From: a virus
Direction: 5' to 3' (one strand)
Length of the DNA: 22,760 bases
Virus record (IMG/VR): IMGVR_UViG_3300020185_000277
Span: 1 to 22,760 of that record
The notes beneath the pieces are model-generated. The model did not search any database. It was not told the origin of the DNA and saw only the letters and a program-made list of their open reading frames with translations. Numbering within the stretch: the first letter of the stretch is position 1; every line of letters starts with the position of its first letter. Of the stretch, positions 1 through 6,673 are shown piece after piece. The translations under genes and the position numbers were made by a program.

Positions 1-1328
1 GTCAACTCATTGATGACCGGAATGTACTGTCGGATAATCTTAGTCTTGATTCCCGTATCACGAAGCAACTCACCAGCAATACGATTGTAAGATGCCTTCT
101 CATTAAGAACATACTTCTCATCAGTCCTCTGGTGCAATTCAGAATCTAACTCAGACAAATCAGAGTTTGCTTGACCCATATCACCAGAACTGTCGGCCAT
201 ATCATTGAGGTCAGTACGAAGTTTATCTATAGACCTCTGAAGTCGAATGATGGTCTGGTTGTTATTATGCAGAGTATTCTGGTCAACAAGGCACTCGGAC
301 ATGCGAGACTCAAGGGAGACGATATCGTCTTCATATATCTTGCGTTGAATTTCCGCCTCATCCATAGTGGTCTTCAGACCTTTCGCTTTGGCTGTTGCAG
401 AATCTTTCTTTTCTTTTCGCAACTCTTCTGCGATATCTTGGTCACATGTAGGACAGTGTTCGTTCTCATCGAAGAACTTTGCTTCCTTAACTACGGTCTT
501 AACCTGTGTCTTGAACTGTGCATAGTACTGGTCTAACTTCTGTTTGTTTTCACGTACTGTGGACAAACTATCCGTGATGGTTGGCAACAACGAATTAACC
601 GTCTCAGATAAAGTGATGTTCACCGCATTCAACTCTTCTATCTCAGTCTGGAACTCAGAGATTTCACCCTCTTTATCTTTACGGTGTTGGGTGTTGATTG
701 CGGTCAAGTCACGGATATACTTCTTCTGTGCATTAATCTTAGTCTTGACCACTTCAATAGAATGGGTGTTGTTCTCAAGTTCGCCTTTAAGGAGAGAGGT
801 CTTCTCCTTGAGTAACATGTTCATCTTAGAGAATATGTTAATGTCAAGGAGGTCTTCTATCACGTCACGCCGAGAGGTTGAGTTGAGTTGCATGAACGGA
901 ACAAAAGACGACGAACCTAGAACAACAATCTGATGGAAACTCTTGTGAGACATCTGAAAGACGTTCTTCTCAAGAATGTCCTGATATTCCCGTGCGTGTG
1001 AACTCTGGTTAATCATACTACCGTCTTTCCAGATTTCAAACTTAGCAGGTTTAATCCCCCGCACCACACGATATTGGACAGTATTAACACTGAAGGTAAC
1101 CTCAGTCACACAGTCTTTATTATTGATTGTGTTGATTAACTGATTCTTGGTTATCTTTCGGTGCGCCTTACCAAACAATGCAAACGACAACGCGTCAAGC
1201 ATCGTAGACTTACCAGCACCGTTCTCACCAACAATAAGGTTGGTCGAACTGTCTAGGAAGTTTATTTCGTTAAAATAGTTACCAGTTGAAAGGAAATTCT
1301 TCCAACGTAAGGTTTCAAATTTAATCAT
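1..1328 (-). CDS. 46: Recombination endonuclease subunit gp46 (Rad50/SbcC-like), 3' end cut by window edge
   Basis: This is the ATPase subunit of the phage Mre11/Rad50-type complex that resects DNA ends for recombination-dependent replication. The start ATG at 1328 overlaps the stop of gene 47 (ATGA). The 442 visible codons are open to the window edge. Residues 34-42 (GENGAGKST) are a Walker A motif directly after an N-terminal strand like those of SMC/Rad50 proteins. A long charged coiled-coil-like stretch follows, with a CPTC zinc hook at about 292-295, the Rad50 dimerisation apex. The second coiled-coil arm, ABC signature and Walker B lie beyond the left edge. Pairing and overlap with an Mre11-like gene make the identification firm. 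Confidence 0.95.
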   Translation of the reverse strand, partial: MIKFETLRWKNFLSTGNYFNEINFLDSSTNLIVGENGAGKSTMLDALSFALFGKAHRKITKNQLINTINNKDCVTEVTFSVNTVQYRVVRGIKPAKFEIWKDGSMINQSSHAREYQDILEKNVFQMSHKSFHQIVVLGSSSFVPFMQLNSTSRRDVIEDLLDINIFSKMNMLLKEKTSLLKGELENNTHSIEVVKTKINAQKKYIRDLTAINTQHRKDKEGEISEFQTEIEELNAVNITLSETVNSLLPTITDSLSTVRENKQKLDQYYAQFKTQVKTVVKEAKFFDENEHCPTCDQDIAEELRKEKKDSATAKAKGLKTTMDEAEIQRKIYEDDIVSLESRMSECLVDQNTLHNNNQTIIRLQRSIDKLRTDLNDMADSSGDMGQANSDLSELDSELHQRTDEKYVLNEKASYNRIAGELLRDTGIKTKIIRQYIPVINEL

Positions 1329-2383
1329 GCAATCTCGACACTCTGCGCTTCAATCATTAGTTCAGATACTACAGCCTTAATACGTTCTTTGTCTAAGTCG
1401 GTTTCTACTTCTTGGATATAATTATACACTAAAGTTTCGGTGTCGTCAATAGTTATATCAGTATCCGAGACATTTTCTCCTCGGAATTCTTTGAAGTCTT
1501 CGGCAATCTTCAGTTCGTGTATCTTCTGCATCTGAATCTTATCGACATACCTCTCAAACTTCTGCATATCAGAACGGTTAGACACAATCAACTTAACGAA
1601 CTTGCCGTTCAGATATGATAGGTCTTCGAAGTAATTGATAGTGTCTTCATCATAATATATTTTGTGGAATAGAGTGACCTTATTCTGTACTGGAGTCATC
1701 TCACGAGTTTCGGTGTCGTAGATGTGGAAGTACTTGGGGTCGTGCGCATCGTTCCAGAAGAACTCCATCTGCGAGCCTAGGTAAGTGATATTACCCTTAC
1801 TGGATTTAGTATGGAAGTGTCCGGACAACACGGTTTCAAAACGTTCTAGAGGTTTCGGATCCATACCAGTGTGACATACGATACCCTTATCCATCTCAAA
1901 TCCTGCGAGTTCAAAGTGGCCACCGATGACATCAGCACCGCAGTTGTCCAAGAAGGTCAGAACCTCTTTCTCATTCTCAGGACAAATCCAAGGAACCAGA
2001 CCAAACTTTACACCACCATAATCACGGACTATAGGATCCATGAGGATATCAACCTCATTGATGTAGTGACCCATCAACTCTTTCAAGGAGTTTAATTCGA
2101 TAGTATTTTTAAAGTAAACGTCATGGTTGCCGGGGATAATATCCATATGAATATTGTGATCCCGAAGCCTATCCAAGAAGATACGGCGGTTGTGATTTAA
2201 CGCCTTTAGGTTAATAGTTTTACGATTATCATAGTAATCCCCCAAATGTAGAATCTGGGTTATACCGTTCTCTAGGAGATAGGGGAAAAACTCTTCGGTG
2301 TAAAAGCGTTCTTGATAATCCATGAAGATATCAGAGGAATTCCGACATCCGCAGTGGGTATCATTCAGTATTGCGATTTTCAT
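1325..2383 (-). CDS. 47: Recombination endonuclease subunit gp47 (Mre11/SbcD-like)
   Basis: This is the nuclease subunit partner of gp46, a metal-dependent phosphoesterase that processes double-strand ends during phage recombination and replication. The 352 residues carry the metallophosphoesterase motifs in order: D8-x-H10 (NDTHCG), GD at 48-49 (HLGDYYDNR), GNHD at 85-88, GGH at 154-156 and SGHFH at 187-191. Length is close to T4 gp47 (about 340 residues). A perfect sigma-70 promoter lies 31 bases upstream of the start, so this looks like the first gene of a 47-46 transcript. The next gene, 46, starts inside its stop codon, which suggests translational coupling. Confidence 0.96.
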   Translation of the reverse strand: MKIAILNDTHCGCRNSSDIFMDYQERFYTEEFFPYLLENGITQILHLGDYYDNRKTINLKALNHNRRIFLDRLRDHNIHMDIIPGNHDVYFKNTIELNSLKELMGHYINEVDILMDPIVRDYGGVKFGLVPWICPENEKEVLTFLDNCGADVIGGHFELAGFEMDKGIVCHTGMDPKPLERFETVLSGHFHTKSSKGNITYLGSQMEFFWNDAHDPKYFHIYDTETREMTPVQNKVTLFHKIYYDEDTINYFEDLSYLNGKFVKLIVSNRSDMQKFERYVDKIQMQKIHELKIAEDFKEFRGENVSDTDITIDDTETLVYNYIQEVETDLDKERIKAVVSELMIEAQSVEIA

Positions 2384-2413
2384 AAATGACTCAACTCAAT
2401 TTATATGACGACT

Positions 2414-2442
2414 ATTATACTACAATAAATGGCATGTGTCAA
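2414..2442 (-). promoter_or_regulatory. Sigma-70 consensus promoter for genes 47-46
   Basis: On the minus strand TTGACA (2442-2437) is followed by a 17-base spacer and TATAAT (2419-2414), a perfect match to the bacterial housekeeping consensus. It lies in the short gap between the four-cysteine protein gene and gene 47. Transcription would begin near 2407 and run into gene 47. Confidence 0.85.
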
Positions 2443-2446
2443 GTCT

Positions 2447-2758
2447 TTATTCTAATTGCATATTGTAATCCGGTGGAAGGTTAGTAGTTTCACAAAAATT
2501 GTCTCCACACCTTTCAAAGGTTTGGTTACCTAGTTTTTTATTTTTTTCACGTTTAAGTGATTTCTGATTATCAATAGAAATTTTACGCATTCTTTCGACA
2601 GGTGTAGCGGTTGTACATACATAGGTAACACCATGGGCTATTGCAAGTTTCTTTGCATCTTTACCCAAGTTGTCTATAACCAGACTTCTGCACTGGTCAT
2701 CAGAGATATCACCCGTTGTTGCGAAAGATAGGTATAATACTGCTGTGATGACTTTCAA
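2447..2758 (-). CDS. Hypothetical small exported protein with four cysteines
   Basis: I do not recognise the family. The 103-residue product starts with a short basic n-region and a hydrophobic stretch (about residues 4-15), which looks like a short signal peptide. The rest is soluble, with cysteines at 23, 48, 84 and 89, enough for two disulfides in the periplasm. A lysine-rich segment covers about 66-75. The start is TTG, with GGAG about seven bases upstream, and it lies four bases after the stop of gene 55, so it is probably co-transcribed with the sigma factor. Exported status is inferred from the N-terminus only. It could instead be a cytoplasmic protein with a hydrophobic first helix. 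Confidence 0.7.
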   Translation of the reverse strand: MKVITAVLYLSFATTGDISDDQCRSLVIDNLGKDAKKLAIAHGVTYVCTTATPVERMRKISIDNQKSLKREKNKKLGNQTFERCGDNFCETTNLPPDYNMQLE

Positions 2759-2761
2759 TAT

Positions 2762-3346
2762 TTACTCCAGATAATCGGATAAGTCAGAGTCGACATTTAC
2801 AGCACGTCTTTTTCTTTTCTTCTCTTCTTTAACATATTGTTTGAAATCGTCATCTGCGTTTTTTACAACATCGATACGTTGGCGCAGAGTATCTATGAAG
2901 GGAGAAGCTTGTTGAGAGAAACCTTCACCGTCACCATCCATGAATGCGCTAATATGTGCTTCAGCAATATACTTCATCTTGATGTCTTGTTGTTTCTTTT
3001 CTTTTTGAATTCTTCGGAGGAATGCATACCATGATATCTGTGTGAAATATGCGAATGCATTTGGTTTACCCGAACGGGTAGCAGCTTCAATATCATAGTT
3101 CTCGATTGCTTTGAGACAGTTCTCCACAGCGTCCATCACCATCTCTTCACGATAAGTGTAACGAACGAAGTTCCCCTTGTGAGAAAGTCCTTCTGCGATC
3201 TTTAAAAAACAAGTAGCAATATAGTTAGTCACCACAGGGTGTGGTTTACCCTGTTCTTTAGCTTCCTTGACAGTGGTGCAGTATTCTACTACTGCGTTTG
3301 AGAAATCTTTATTACTTACGTAATGGGGTTTTTCTTTTGGTTTCAT
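2762..3346 (-). CDS. 55: Late-transcription sigma factor gp55
   Basis: This is the phage sigma factor that directs host RNA polymerase to TATAAATA late promoters, seven of which are visible in this window. The 194-residue protein (T4 gp55 is 185) has a sigma region 2-like core at about 70-120, including AFAYFTQISWYAFLRRIQKE, the typical aromatic/basic region that binds core polymerase and melts the -10 element. The acidic-hydrophobic C-terminus (DSDLSDYLE) resembles the sliding-clamp-binding tail of T4 gp55. A perfect host-type promoter sits just upstream, which fits early expression before late genes are read. A small exported protein gene follows three bases after the stop. Confidence 0.94.
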   Translation of the reverse strand: MKPKEKPHYVSNKDFSNAVVEYCTTVKEAKEQGKPHPVVTNYIATCFLKIAEGLSHKGNFVRYTYREEMVMDAVENCLKAIENYDIEAATRSGKPNAFAYFTQISWYAFLRRIQKEKKQQDIKMKYIAEAHISAFMDGDGEGFSQQASPFIDTLRQRIDVVKNADDDFKQYVKEEKKRKRRAVNVDSDLSDYLE

Positions 3347-3374
3347 GATATACTATTCCATTAATTTAGGGTCT

Positions 3375-3403
3375 ATTATAACATTTTATAGACCGTTTGT
3401 CAA
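3375..3403 (-). promoter_or_regulatory. Sigma-70 consensus promoter for gene 55
   Basis: On the minus strand TTGACA (3403-3398), a 17-base spacer and TATAAT (3380-3375) give a perfect consensus. The -35 box contains the TGA stop codon of the nucleotidyltransferase gene, so the end of that gene and the promoter are packed together. The gene 55 start is about 29 bases downstream of the -10 box. Confidence 0.85.
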
Positions 3404-3810
3404 TCAATATGCATTACTCTATTTCGTAAATCGCTAGATGAGAATCTATGCGACCTTTCATTGAAGTATAATTGTATACCTCGTTTCCTACAAATATCCT
3501 TGCCTGTGAAGTCTTTGTCTCTATACTCTTCACCTAGTATACGCAAGTCAATCTGATACATGGCAAGAATGTCTTCTAAGTCTTGTTCAGTCACATACGG
3601 AATAATCTCATCGACATATCCAACTGCATTCAGCTGAGAATATCTCTCAACTATGGTCTGCACCGGAGAATTCTTGTTAGAACGGTCTAGGGAAGGGTCA
3701 ACCTGTAACCCACATATAAGGTAATCGCAATGTGCCTTTGCATCACGCAACATAGCAACGTGTCCCGCATGTAACAGGTCAAATGATGAACAAGTGAACC
3801 CTACTATCAT
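3400..3810 (-). CDS. Nucleotidyltransferase of the cytidylyltransferase family (TagD/RfaE-like)
   Basis: The 136 residues match the small class I nucleotidyltransferase fold that joins CTP or ATP to a phosphorylated alcohol or sugar. The N-terminal FDLLHAGH motif (about 11-18) has the HxGH signature that binds the nucleotide phosphates, and SSSDLR near the C-terminus replaces the ISTT-type motif. Length agrees with glycerol-3-phosphate cytidylyltransferases (about 130). The start overlaps the stop of the upstream zincin-like gene (ATGA), so the two are probably translated together. The substrate cannot be read from sequence; surface-sugar or lipid head-group modification and cofactor salvage are both possible. 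Confidence 0.85.
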   Translation of the reverse strand: MIVGFTCSSFDLLHAGHVAMLRDAKAHCDYLICGLQVDPSLDRSNKNSPVQTIVERYSQLNAVGYVDEIIPYVTEQDLEDILAMYQIDLRILGEEYRDKDFTGKDICRKRGIQLYFNERSHRFSSSDLRNRVMHID

Positions 3811-4175
3811 AACGTTTTATGTTGTTTAACTAACAACTCTAGTGCCTCTTCAACAGTGACATCTAAGTTATAATGAGTGGAGATAAAAGTTGCGTACCGT
3901 TCAAAGTGTGGTGCAAGACCTAACTCTTGTCTAACCTTTATCTGTACAGCATAACCTTCCACTTCAGAACGAAGTCGATAGTCTTTATTGAACTGATACC
4001 AAATCCCGTGAGTACAAAACGTTCTCCAGAACTGATGGACATGAACTTTCTCATGCTCTATCAAAGCGGTGTTATTTCTGTGTGCTTTACGAACAAAGAT
4101 GATAGGCCCGAAGACGTATGCCGCGAACCTCTTGGGAATAAATGTGCTTAACGGAATAATAATATGTAATAACAT
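3807..4175 (-). CDS. Putative zincin-like metallopeptidase, function unknown
   Basis: The 122-residue protein carries HEKVH at 41-45, the HExxH zinc-binding and catalytic motif. A downstream glutamate at 71 or 73, in a RSEVEGYA context, could be the third zinc ligand, as in gluzincins. The N-terminus is hydrophobic (about residues 1-28) and may associate with the membrane. It starts with ATG after a clear AGAGGT ribosome site, and it overlaps the nucleotidyltransferase gene by four bases. The motif is seen; the zincin call is inference, since short HExxH matches can occur by chance. The ExxGYA context makes chance less likely. I cannot name a substrate. Confidence 0.65.
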   Translation of the reverse strand: MLLHIIIPLSTFIPKRFAAYVFGPIIFVRKAHRNNTALIEHEKVHVHQFWRTFCTHGIWYQFNKDYRLRSEVEGYAVQIKVRQELGLAPHFERYATFISTHYNLDVTVEEALELLVKQHKTL

Positions 4176-4192
4176 TTTTTTTACCTCTACCC

Positions 4193-4221
4193 TTGACAGA
4201 TAGTGTTTTATAGTGTATAAT
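4193..4221 (+). promoter_or_regulatory. Perfect sigma-70 promoter on the plus strand, antisense to all genes
   Basis: TTGACA (4193-4198), a 17-base spacer and TATAAT (4216-4221) read left to right, opposite to every gene in the window. Transcription would begin near 4228 and run antisense through the end of the Sm-like gene (4253 onward) and then uvsW. No plausible plus-strand gene follows. Function as an antisense-RNA promoter is inference. Confidence 0.6.
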
Positions 4222-4236
4222 CTAGCTTGTTGTCCA
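4207..4236 (-). promoter_or_regulatory. Possible sigma-70 promoter for the zincin/nucleotidyltransferase pair
   Basis: On the minus strand TGGACA (4236-4231) and TATAAA (4212-4207) are 18 bases apart, each matching five of six consensus bases. It would transcribe the HExxH gene starting at 4175. It overlaps the plus-strand promoter at 4193-4221, so the two would compete for polymerase. Confidence 0.45.
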
Positions 4237-4252
4237 GAGGGGTATATAAGGA

Positions 4253-4669
4253 TTAGTTTGGTATCATTCCTGTAACATCTGAATCAAATACGTCACTTTC
4301 TTTCCTCATATCATCTAAAAAATCTTCTAATGACATTTCTTCATTATGCATATCCTCGACACCTTCGTTGTAATTCTCTTCAAGATAGTTAGCCATCTCT
4401 TTAAGAGCAGTTTTATACTGTTGCAACATTTCCTCAGCAGGAACAGCTAGAGACATAAGTTTATCAGTAAAAATGACAATAACATTGGTGGGAGTGTCCT
4501 GATAGACCATATACGTTTTAAAAGTAAAAAACTTCTCACCCGTCTTCAGTGTGTTCTGCATCAGACTCATTGCATTATTAACAATTATAGAACCGGAAGT
4601 TTCGTCCAGAACTTCACATATAACTTCTTCGCCAGTAACTAACTTCAAATGTTTAACTGAAGAACTCAT
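4253..4669 (-). CDS. Small Sm-like-fold protein with acidic tail, function unknown
   Basis: The 138-residue product begins with KLVTGEEVICEV and a following NNAMSLMQ, a pattern like the Sm1 motif of Sm/Hfq proteins. A second beta-rich part (about 60-85, ending TDKLMSLAVP) could be the Sm2 half. The C-terminal 50 residues are strongly acidic and probably helical. The start overlaps the end of uvsW by 17 bases and has AAGGATAA just upstream, so it is translated as part of the uvsY-uvsW operon. An RNA- or protein-binding role is inferred only from the possible fold. It might instead be a simple small beta-barrel that binds a replication protein through its acidic tail. Confidence 0.7.
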   Translation of the reverse strand: MSSSVKHLKLVTGEEVICEVLDETSGSIIVNNAMSLMQNTLKTGEKFFTFKTYMVYQDTPTNVIVIFTDKLMSLAVPAEEMLQQYKTALKEMANYLEENYNEGVEDMHNEEMSLEDFLDDMRKESDVFDSDVTGMIPN

Positions 4670-6173
4670 CTTTATTATCCTTAGATATTATAGGTTTTAG
4701 GTCAATGGGATACACTTTGTATTTAAATCCCTCTTTAGTATATATCTTAATCCTTTCAGCGCTATGTTTCAGAGTAAAATTCTTATGAGACTTGACATGC
4801 AAATCATCAGCGATATCAATAAGCTTAGTAGTCCGACCGTCATCAGACTGACGAAGACCGCGACCAATCGATTGGAGGACTTTAACTTGCGATTTGGATG
4901 GAGTCGCGAATACAATATTATGCAAGTTGCGGATGTTGATGCCAGTGCTGAAAGTGCCAAGAGAGGCAACAATAATAGAGTCATTTTCGTTTTCTACAAT
5001 TCCTCGTATCTGTTCTCGATCAGTCGCATCTACCTCACCCGATACATAAAACACTTTTCTTCCTTCAGGCGCTAACGACTTAATCATTTCATGCAACACC
5101 TTACCATGTTTCTCTACAAACTGAAACATCACCAAAGTATTGCCCGTTTGGTCTAGTGCAATCTTACTTATAAACTTATTGCGAGGCTCATATGTAACAA
5201 TATAGTCAAGTTCTTCTTGATAGTTTTTATCTCTCATCATATTACAGATATCACTGTGATAACGTAAAAGAATAATTGAGATGTCTAACTCCGCTAGTTG
5301 TTTATTCTTTTGCAATTCCACGGTGCGTGTCACCGTAAACGTAGGGCCGAATAAACCTTCTAACACTAACTTATTCGTTTCAGTCCCATCAAGTGTTCCG
5401 GTAAGACCGAATCTGTATTGTGCTTCGGTGCACTTGTCCATCATCGTAGAGAGAGACTTTGCTTTGAAAAGATGTACCTCATCACCAAAGACGGTGTTGA
5501 ACTGTTCAAACCACTCCTTACCAAACTTATAGATTGACTGCCACGTAGAGATGATAACTCTCTTGTCAGTAACCTTTTCTTTACCAGAGTATATCTTATG
5601 ACAGAACTCATCAGCATCATAACCATAGTCAGCAAAGTCTTTGTACATTTGTTCCACCAGAGAGGTGGTAGGAACAATGACCAATATCTTCCCTTCGGTC
5701 ACTTCATAACAATACCGTAGAAGGTTGTAAATGATGAAGGACTTACCACTACCTGTAGGACTTAACAGAAGACATCGTCTGTTCTCGACTCCATGAGCAA
5801 TAGCTTTGTACTGGTAGTCTCTAGGTTTGAAAGGTACCTCCAGAAGAGATAAGAAATCAATCAGAGCGGGGTGGTCGATATCCTCTTTGAAGGATGGTAT
5901 CCCATAGACCTCATGTTCGAGTATTTCTAACTGATAAAAACGGTCTGCACAGAAACGACGCAGATGTGTATAGAGACCCACGTTCATTTGTTTTGAAACC
6001 ATGTTGTACAGTTTCACTTTCCCGTCCCAGTGACGAGACTTGAATGCTGGCATAAATTTATAGCCAGGCACGAAGAAAGAGAAGTATTCCCTCAATTCAT
6101 TTTCTTGTGCTGGATGGGCCTCTACCATGAAATGGGAGTGGTCTTTCATCCTTATCCGTATCTTATTATCCAC
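4653..6173 (-). CDS. uvsW: DNA/RNA helicase UvsW
   Basis: This is a superfamily 2 helicase that unwinds branched DNA and R-loops, and in T4 shifts replication from origin-dependent to recombination-dependent. Counting from the GTG at 6173 (506 residues, like T4 UvsW at about 500), it has an N-terminal UvsW-specific domain. Motifs follow: SPTGSGKS (Walker A, about 138-145), DEVH (231-234), GLTGT (256-260) and QSIGRGLRQ (motif VI, 434-442). The frame is open to a TTG at 6197, but GTG gives MDNKIRIR, which matches the beginning of T4 UvsW, and has GGAGAAAG upstream, though 14 bases away. An in-frame ATG at 6149 would cut into the first strand. With GTG, overlap with uvsY is 8 bases. Confidence 0.95.
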   Translation of the reverse strand: MDNKIRIRMKDHSHFMVEAHPAQENELREYFSFFVPGYKFMPAFKSRHWDGKVKLYNMVSKQMNVGLYTHLRRFCADRFYQLEILEHEVYGIPSFKEDIDHPALIDFLSLLEVPFKPRDYQYKAIAHGVENRRCLLLSPTGSGKSFIIYNLLRYCYEVTEGKILVIVPTTSLVEQMYKDFADYGYDADEFCHKIYSGKEKVTDKRVIISTWQSIYKFGKEWFEQFNTVFGDEVHLFKAKSLSTMMDKCTEAQYRFGLTGTLDGTETNKLVLEGLFGPTFTVTRTVELQKNKQLAELDISIILLRYHSDICNMMRDKNYQEELDYIVTYEPRNKFISKIALDQTGNTLVMFQFVEKHGKVLHEMIKSLAPEGRKVFYVSGEVDATDREQIRGIVENENDSIIVASLGTFSTGINIRNLHNIVFATPSKSQVKVLQSIGRGLRQSDDGRTTKLIDIADDLHVKSHKNFTLKHSAERIKIYTKEGFKYKVYPIDLKPIISKDNKDEFFS

Positions 6174-6615
6174 CGGCTTCGAACTTTCTCCAATCAATCA
6201 TATTTTTAATGGTTTGATGTCGCCACTTCAACGTGTCGACTATATTACTTAGGGATTCGATAAGTGTCTTGTGATAGATGATTTTTTCCTCAGACTTCTG
6301 TATCTCAGGGTCTGAATCATAATAATAATCCATCTCACCTTTCAACATGCGCAAACCATTAAAGGGGTCTAAATCCCATCCAGTTGCTAATATCTCTTCT
6401 TGAGACATCTTCCCGTTGTAGTATAAGAACTTTTGTTTTAGTAACGTCTTCTGATTGTTTTCAGAACGTTTGAGTTGTAATTTGGCGAGAGCCAGATACT
6501 GCAAATACTTTGCATGTAGTGATGGAGTCTGTCGAGAAACTTCGTCCAGTTGGTGCTGTGATATCTCACAGTCCTCTTGCCATTCTTTAAGAATGGACTC
6601 TAAATCTATCATCAT
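6166..6615 (-). CDS. uvsY: Recombination mediator UvsY
   Basis: This is the mediator that loads UvsX recombinase onto single-stranded DNA coated with gp32. The 149-residue protein is helical and highly charged, close in length to T4 UvsY (137). It has the conserved pattern of a basic N-terminal helix region (KYLQYLALAKLQLKRSE, about 37-53) and a C-terminal helix. The start is a double ATG. It lies first in a uvsY-uvsW-Sm-like operon, and a near-consensus host promoter is placed 30 bases upstream. The uvsY-uvsW pairing is the same as in T4. Confidence 0.93.
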   Translation of the reverse strand: MMIDLESILKEWQEDCEISQHQLDEVSRQTPSLHAKYLQYLALAKLQLKRSENNQKTLLKQKFLYYNGKMSQEEILATGWDLDPFNGLRMLKGEMDYYYDSDPEIQKSEEKIIYHKTLIESLSNIVDTLKWRHQTIKNMIDWRKFEAGG

Positions 6616-6644
6616 ATAAAAAACCTAATGTGTATAAGGTATAT

Positions 6645-6673
6645 ATTATAACACTAACTCGTTATAAAATCAA
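6645..6673 (-). promoter_or_regulatory. Sigma-70-type promoter for uvsY-uvsW
   Basis: On the minus strand TTGATT (6673-6668), a 17-base spacer and TATAAT (6650-6645) precede uvsY. The -10 is perfect and the -35 matches four of six bases. It overlaps the last codons of the upstream DSBH gene. Confidence 0.65.

Noticed and set aside
171-933. Two plus-strand open frames (171-536 and 544-933)
   Set aside because: They are shadows of gene 46, whose minus-strand frame is continuous through 1328-1 and carries Walker A and zinc-hook motifs.
2398-2405. TATAAATT upstream of gene 47 as a late promoter
   Set aside because: It misses the last base of the late consensus, and a perfect sigma-70 promoter already explains the gene.
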